Positions 59,543-64,000 of a DNA stretch of 64,000 nucleotides are shown here, piece after piece; the first letter of the stretch is position 1; every line of letters starts with the position of its first letter. Source of the stretch: Bifidobacterium catenulatum PV20-2 (GTDB lineage Bacteria; Actinomycetota; Actinomycetes; Actinomycetales; Bifidobacteriaceae); the NCBI RefSeq assembly GCF_000800455.1, contig NZ_CP007456.1, forward strand, positions 558,001-622,000, read 5' to 3'. A program made the translations under genes and the position numbers. A model generated the notes under the pieces. It was not told the origin of the DNA. It searched no databases and saw only the letters and a list, made by a program, of their open reading frames with translations.

Positions 59543-60313
59543 CTATCGTACGTTACGTTCGTAAATATGCAGCATGCCTTTGAAAATCAGATCTGGATCG
59601 TAAATATCGATCATATCGGTATCATCGGCGAATACTCGGCTTAAACCACCCGTCGCAACCACGCGGAATTCTTCGTCGATTTCGCGATGGAATTGTGTGA
59701 TCGTACGTTCGATGCCTCCGAGGAAGTTGTAATACAAGCCGGCTTGCATGGCTGGTTTGGTGCTTTTCGCCAGAATCGATGCGGGACGGGTGATTTCCAC
59801 TTCCGGCAACTGGGCCGTGGCATCCCACAAGGCGGCCGCGCCCGTGCGAATGCCGGTGGTGATCAGTCCGCAAATCACTGAAGCGTCAGCTGTCACGTAA
59901 TTGAATGTGGTGGCCGTGCCGAAATCCGCCACCAGAATCGGACCGCCATACTCGTAGTAGGCTCCCGCGCAGTCGGCGATGCAGTCGGCACCCATGTTCT
60001 GTGGATTGTCCATACGAATGTTAATGCCGGTTTTGACGCCCGGTCCAACGATCATCGGGTCGATATTGAGGAATTTCACAATGCTGGCGCGGAACGAATG
60101 CATGACCTTCGGCACCACCGATGAGATGATCACATCATCCACATCGCCCGGCGCGTAGCCGCTCAACCGCAGGAATTGCGTGATCATCAGGCCATATTCG
60201 TCTGATGTGTGGTTCGATTTCGTGGTGATGCGGTATGTGCCGGCGATGTGCCCGTCATCGAGGAAGCCGATCACCACATTGGTGTTGCCGATGTCGACTG
60301 CGACCAGAAGCAT
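59543..60313 (-). CDS. coaX: Type III pantothenate kinase
   Basis: A 256-residue cytosolic kinase, first step of CoA synthesis. The ASKHA phosphate motif is LVAVDIGNTNVVIGF; the catalytic Asp region is MGADCIADCAGAYY, followed by LVADFGTATTFNYV and TTGIRTGAAALWD. Type III enzymes differ from CoaA and resist CoA feedback. GGAGAATTCGACATG places the start at 60313. It lies 67 bp downstream of coaBC on the same strand, forming a CoA operon. Confidence 0.95.
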   Translation of the reverse strand: MLLVAVDIGNTNVVIGFLDDGHIAGTYRITTKSNHTSDEYGLMITQFLRLSGYAPGDVDDVIISSVVPKVMHSFRASIVKFLNIDPMIVGPGVKTGINIRMDNPQNMGADCIADCAGAYYEYGGPILVADFGTATTFNYVTADASVICGLITTGIRTGAAALWDATAQLPEVEITRPASILAKSTKPAMQAGLYYNFLGGIERTITQFHREIDEEFRVVATGGLSRVFADDTDMIDIYDPDLIFKGMLHIYERNVR

Positions 60314-60380
60314 GTCGAATTCTCCTTACGATTACTGTATTGACGCTATTTCTTGCGATTGTGGTTGATATTTACGATAT

Positions 60381-61664
60381 TCACGATTTGGGTGGAATCG
60401 TGTTGTCGGTGTTGCGCAATGCCGACAATTCGGTGAGTATGCGTTCCGCCAATTCCTGCTTGCTCATCTTGTTCCAATGTTCGATGATTGGCTCATCGGG
60501 GGTTGCGCCGGGCTTCAATACCGTCACCACGTTCGTGTCTACCGCGAAGCCGGCACCGGGGATATTGAGATTGTTGGCCACCAGCATGGAACAATGCTTC
60601 GATGCGAGTTTTTTTGCCGCGTTCGCTTCCAGATTCTGCGTTTCCATGGCGAAACCGCACAAGGTCTGGTCAGCTGTTTTATGCTCGCCCGCCCACGCGA
60701 GAATATCGGGATTCGATGTGAGCTGCAGATCGATATTGACGCGCCCGTTCTTCTTGATTTTCTCCTGAGCCTGCTCGACGGGTCGGAAATCGCCGACTGC
60801 GGCCGCCATAATCGTCAGATCGGCTTGCGTGAACCGTTCCTGTACTGCGTTGAACATGTTCCGTGCGGTGGTGACGTGAATCACATCAACGCCATGCGGC
60901 GCGTTCAATGACACAGGGCCTGACACGAGCGTCACATCCGCACCCATGTCGCGTGCCTGTTCGGCGATCGCATAGCCCATTTTTCCGGTGGAATGGTTGG
61001 TGAGGTAGCGTACGGGGTCGAGCGGCTCCTGTGTGGGGCCGGCGGTAATGAGCACACGCAATCCGTGCAATGGCAACATTTCGGCAGGTTGGGTCGCGCG
61101 CAGCAAATCAGCCACGGCTGCTTCGATTGCGGCAGGCTCCTCCATACGCCCTTTGCCGACATCCCGGCAGGCGAGCATGCCGGAACCCGGTTCCACAATG
61201 GTCCACCCGAGTTCACGGCAGATATTGAGATTGCGCTGCGCCACAGCATTCTCGTACATGCGCACATTCATGGCAGGGCATAGGATTTTCGGCCCCTCGC
61301 TATAGGCAAGCACGGTACTCGTCAGTTGGTCGTCGGCGATACCGCATGCGATTTTTGCGATGATATCCGCGCTTGCGGGGGCAATAACAAGCATGTCCGC
61401 CCATTTCGCATCATCCACGTGATTGATATGTAACGGATCGGAAGGAGTGTGGGCAACATCACAATCGTTGCGCTGCGCGGCGAACATGGATGTGCGTGTT
61501 TGCGTGTGCGTAAGCGAGCTGAACGTCAGCGGAGTGACGAACTCCTGTGCGGCTGCGGTCATCACCACGCGAACCTCATGCCCCTGCTTGCTCCAGTCGG
61601 AGGCGAGATGGCAGGCCTTGAAAGCGGCGATACTGCCGGTTACGCCAAGAAGAATATGAGCCAT
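60381..61664 (-). CDS. coaBC: Bifunctional phosphopantothenoylcysteine decarboxylase/synthetase
   Basis: A 427-residue fusion that makes phosphopantothenoylcysteine and decarboxylates it to 4'-phosphopantetheine. The N-terminal flavin domain CoaC has ILLGVTGSIAAFKA, the active His in DPLHINHVDDAKWAD, and CPAMNVRMYEN; the CoaB synthetase begins near LRVLITAGPTQEPLDPVRYLTNHSTGKMG-type motif and ends with MVANNLNIPGAGF. Slightly longer than the usual 400-410 residues. Upstream of coaX in the same direction; divergent from the peptide transporter genes across a 215-bp gap. Confidence 0.95.
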   Translation of the reverse strand: MAHILLGVTGSIAAFKACHLASDWSKQGHEVRVVMTAAAQEFVTPLTFSSLTHTQTRTSMFAAQRNDCDVAHTPSDPLHINHVDDAKWADMLVIAPASADIIAKIACGIADDQLTSTVLAYSEGPKILCPAMNVRMYENAVAQRNLNICRELGWTIVEPGSGMLACRDVGKGRMEEPAAIEAAVADLLRATQPAEMLPLHGLRVLITAGPTQEPLDPVRYLTNHSTGKMGYAIAEQARDMGADVTLVSGPVSLNAPHGVDVIHVTTARNMFNAVQERFTQADLTIMAAAVGDFRPVEQAQEKIKKNGRVNIDLQLTSNPDILAWAGEHKTADQTLCGFAMETQNLEANAAKKLASKHCSMLVANNLNIPGAGFAVDTNVVTVLKPGATPDEPIIEHWNKMSKQELAERILTELSALRNTDNTIPPKS

Positions 61665-61879
61665 AGCCGTGTTGTCCTTCCGTTGACCCTAACAAGACTG
61701 ATGAAAACTGCGTCAAGTATATATCGAAGATATCGAACCGGCTGAAGCATACGGTATTGCTGTTGGGGGAATCAGCCATTGAAGTATCAGTGGGCATGGC
61801 GGATTGTAGAATCAGGCTTCGGTGATCGACCTGTACAGGCGGTCAACCAGAACAAAACCATAATCAAACAGGAGCAATC

Positions 61880-63535
61880 ATGTCGCAATCTTCAGGTGCG
61901 TACGGCGAAGCCGACGCAACCGGACAGAAGAACGAATCGAAGGAACAGCCGCACAACACGGCCAGCACCGACACCACGCTGAACGCGCGGGCCAAATCAC
62001 CGAAAACGCAAGGCCCGAAGAAGTGGGTCTATGTGCTTGTCGCCGTCGTTGCGGTCATCGCCATCATCATTGGTGTTAACGCTTTCCGAAACCATAGTGA
62101 ATCCAACAACGCGAATGGTACATCGGCCAAAGCCGACACCGTTACTGTGGGTCTGAAACTTTCCCCGGTCAGCCTTGACATTCGTCAACAGTCCGGAGCC
62201 GCGCTCGAACAGATCCTCGACGGCAATGTCTACGAGGGACTGGTGTCGCGCGATTCGAACAACAAGGTCCAGCCAAGCATCGCCAAATCCTGGGACATTT
62301 CCAAGGACGGTAAGACCTATACGTTCCATCTCAATGACAAGATGAACTTCTCCAACGGCCACAAGCTTGATTCGGCCGACGTGGTATGGTCCATCAACCA
62401 GCTCATCGAGAAGCAGTATCTGGATTCCGACGCCATCGAAAGCGTCAGCAAGGTCGAGGCGGTCGACGCCGACACCGTGAAGATGACCCTTTCCGAACCG
62501 GATTCGAACCTGCTGTGGAACCTCACCGGACGTCCGGGACTGGTGTTCGACAAGGACGCCAAGTACGACGCGAAAACCCAGGCCGTTGGTTCCGGACCGT
62601 ACACCGTCGAATCCTTCGACCCGGGCAACAAGATCGTGCTCAAGGCCAATGCGAAGTACTGGGGCACCGCGCACAAGGCGCAGACCAACAAGGTGGTCAT
62701 CCGCTTCTTCTCCGACGACAACGCCGCAGTTAACGCGCTCAAGAGCGGCGACGTGGATGTGCTCTCGCCGGTGAACGCCACGCTCGCCAAGGGGCTTGAC
62801 AAGTCGAAGTATCAGGTCTCCGCGGCATCCGGAAGCGACAAGTTCGTGCTCGCCTTCAACTGCACCAATCCGAAGCTGGAAGACAAGCGCGTGCGCCAGG
62901 CGATCCGCTACGCCATCAACCACAAGGAGATCATCGCGTCCCGCGGCAACGTCGACCAGACGCTCGGCGGTCCGATCCCATCCGTCGATCCTGGCTACGA
63001 GGACCTGACCGGCCTGTACCCGTACAATCCATCCAAGGCCAAGAAATTGCTGGGCGAAGCCGGATACTCTGTCGACAAGCCGCTGAAGCTCACCCTCACC
63101 TATGCCAACACGTATGGTCCCGAACTCGGCAACCAGCTTAAGAGCCAGCTCGCCAAGGTCGGCATCAACCTGACCATCAATTATGTGGAATTCTCCACTT
63201 GGCTGCAGGACGTGCACGCCAATGGCGACTATGAGCTTTCCTTGGTGGACCACGCGGAAAGCCACGATTTCTATTCGTGGACGAACCCGGAATACTACTT
63301 CCACTACAACAGCGAGAAGGTTCAGGAACTGTATGCCAAGTCGCTGGCCTCCACCGATTCCGCGACCAGCGAGAAGTACCTCAAGCAGGCGGCGCGTACC
63401 GTCAGCGAGGACGCTCCCGCGGATTGGCTGTTCGGATACCGTGTGACGGTCGCCCGCGACAAGAATCTTCACGGCTTCCCGGGCAAGCTTACGCAGATCC
63501 TGCTGCCGCTATGGCAGGTCTACAAGACCAAGTAA
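61880..63535 (+). CDS. Membrane-anchored ABC substrate-binding protein, family 5 (peptide/oligosaccharide)
   Basis: A 551-residue DppA/OppA-like protein. Unusually, it starts with about 48 hydrophilic residues, then a single transmembrane helix (about 49-67, WVYVLVAVVAVIAIIIGV), and has no lipobox Cys, so it is anchored by a helix with the N-terminus inside. The binding domain follows: LKLSPVSLDIRQQSGAALEQ, NVYEGLVSRDS, YTFHLNDKMNFSNGHKLDSADVVWS and AVGSGPYTVESF. ATG 61880 has GGAGCAATC upstream. A permease gene begins 10 bp after the stop, so this is the first gene of an Opp/Dpp-type operon. Ligand unknown. Confidence 0.9.
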   Translation: MSQSSGAYGEADATGQKNESKEQPHNTASTDTTLNARAKSPKTQGPKKWVYVLVAVVAVIAIIIGVNAFRNHSESNNANGTSAKADTVTVGLKLSPVSLDIRQQSGAALEQILDGNVYEGLVSRDSNNKVQPSIAKSWDISKDGKTYTFHLNDKMNFSNGHKLDSADVVWSINQLIEKQYLDSDAIESVSKVEAVDADTVKMTLSEPDSNLLWNLTGRPGLVFDKDAKYDAKTQAVGSGPYTVESFDPGNKIVLKANAKYWGTAHKAQTNKVVIRFFSDDNAAVNALKSGDVDVLSPVNATLAKGLDKSKYQVSAASGSDKFVLAFNCTNPKLEDKRVRQAIRYAINHKEIIASRGNVDQTLGGPIPSVDPGYEDLTGLYPYNPSKAKKLLGEAGYSVDKPLKLTLTYANTYGPELGNQLKSQLAKVGINLTINYVEFSTWLQDVHANGDYELSLVDHAESHDFYSWTNPEYYFHYNSEKVQELYAKSLASTDSATSEKYLKQAARTVSEDAPADWLFGYRVTVARDKNLHGFPGKLTQILLPLWQVYKTK

Positions 63536-63545
63536 GTTACCGGTA

Positions 63546-64000
63546 ATGAAATTTATCATCCAACGGCTGGGGCTGTTCATCGCGGCCCTGGCCGGTCTTT
63601 CTCTTTTGGTGTTTCTCGCACTGCGCATCCTTCCCGGCGACGTCGCCGCGGTGATTGCGGGAACGAAGGCGACACCCGAACGCATCGCCGCGTTGCGCTC
63701 GCAGCTCGGACTTGACCGTTCTTATCCGGCGCAATACGTGGATTGGATACTTGATCTGCTGCACGGCGATTTCGGAACATCCGTGATCAGTGGGCGTTCC
63801 GTCGCATCCCAAGTGACGGAACGTGTCGGTATCACCTTTCCTCTGATCGTTATGAGCCTGGCTATCGCACTGGCCATAGGGCTTCCGCTGGGATGCGCTG
63901 CCGTGCTGACCCGCAATCCGCATCTGCGTGGCCTGTTCCATGTGATCGCCATCGTCGCGGGCGCCATCCCCGCGTTGTGGGGCGGACTGCTGCTGATTCT
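63546..64000 (+). CDS. Opp/Dpp-type ABC permease, N-terminal part (runs off window)
   Basis: ATG 63546 opens a frame still open at the window end (about 151 residues). It starts MKFIIQRLGLFIAALAGLS, followed by LRILPGDVAAVIAGTKATPE, LRSQLGLDRSYPAQYVDW and LHGDFGTSVISGRSV, then two more helices. These are DppB/OppB signatures (first permease of peptide-type importers). It follows the binding-protein gene by 10 bp; the second permease and the ATPases are expected beyond the window. Confidence 0.92.
   Translation, partial: MKFIIQRLGLFIAALAGLSLLVFLALRILPGDVAAVIAGTKATPERIAALRSQLGLDRSYPAQYVDWILDLLHGDFGTSVISGRSVASQVTERVGITFPLIVMSLAIALAIGLPLGCAAVLTRNPHLRGLFHVIAIVAGAIPALWGGLLLI

Overview
The window is a stretch of bifidobacterial chromosome. 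The evidence is a high-GC genome with GGAGG-type ribosome sites, actinobacterial gene clusters (rpmE-prfA-prmC-sua5-wecA; prfB-ftsE-ftsX-hydrolase-smpB), an actinobacterial dapD, xylose genes with a ROK regulator, many sugar and amino-acid ABC systems, and an intracellular GH42 beta-galactosidase. Gene content suggests Bifidobacterium, perhaps the B. adolescentis/catenulatum group; the species is a guess. No rRNA, phage, transposase or CRISPR array was seen.

Layout. 1-9 kb: edge of an unknown gene, an amidohydrolase, a metY-like remnant beside an inverted repeat cluster, and a xylose block (xylA, xylB, ROK regulator) that contains a CHAP-domain wall hydrolase. 9-19 kb: tRNA(CAU), rpmE, prfA, prmC, a complete branched-chain amino-acid ABC operon (livJHMGF), then tsaC and wecA. 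19-33 kb: housekeeping genes guaB, orn, a HAD phosphatase, a PIF1-like helicase, proS, a second-type ssb preceded by DnaA-box-like sites, pepO, map, gltA, dapD and rlmH. 33-39 kb: a 43-residue membrane protein, prfB, ftsE with a long acidic/proline-rich tail, ftsX, a second CHAP hydrolase and smpB. 39-44 kb: three tandem paralogous amino-acid binding lipoproteins feeding one permease/ATPase pair. 44-48.7 kb: glmS, an RluA-type pseudouridine synthase and sstT.

48.7-55.6 kb is the accessory region that stands out. A LacI regulator, a binding lipoprotein with three LacI-type operators, two sugar permeases and an unassigned 712-residue cytosolic protein are all lower in GC than their surroundings. 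They lie between two near-identical ~96-100 bp repeats, each spanning the last two codons, stop and terminator of the gene in front of it. 55.7-64 kb: the high-GC GH42 beta-galactosidase, an orphan sugar-binding lipoprotein, coaBC-coaX on the minus strand, and the start of a peptide/oligosaccharide ABC operon whose permease runs off the window.

How the parts fit: sugar uptake and breakdown (xylose, beta-galactosides, an unknown oligosaccharide) lie beside amino-acid import (liv, polar amino acids, Ser/Thr) and wall growth and division (glmS, dapD, wecA, ftsEX plus two CHAP hydrolases). The strongest leads for something undescribed are the repeat-flanked sugar island with its unknown enzyme, the 21-bp tandem repeats ahead of the first CHAP hydrolase, and the DnaA-box cluster ahead of ssb.
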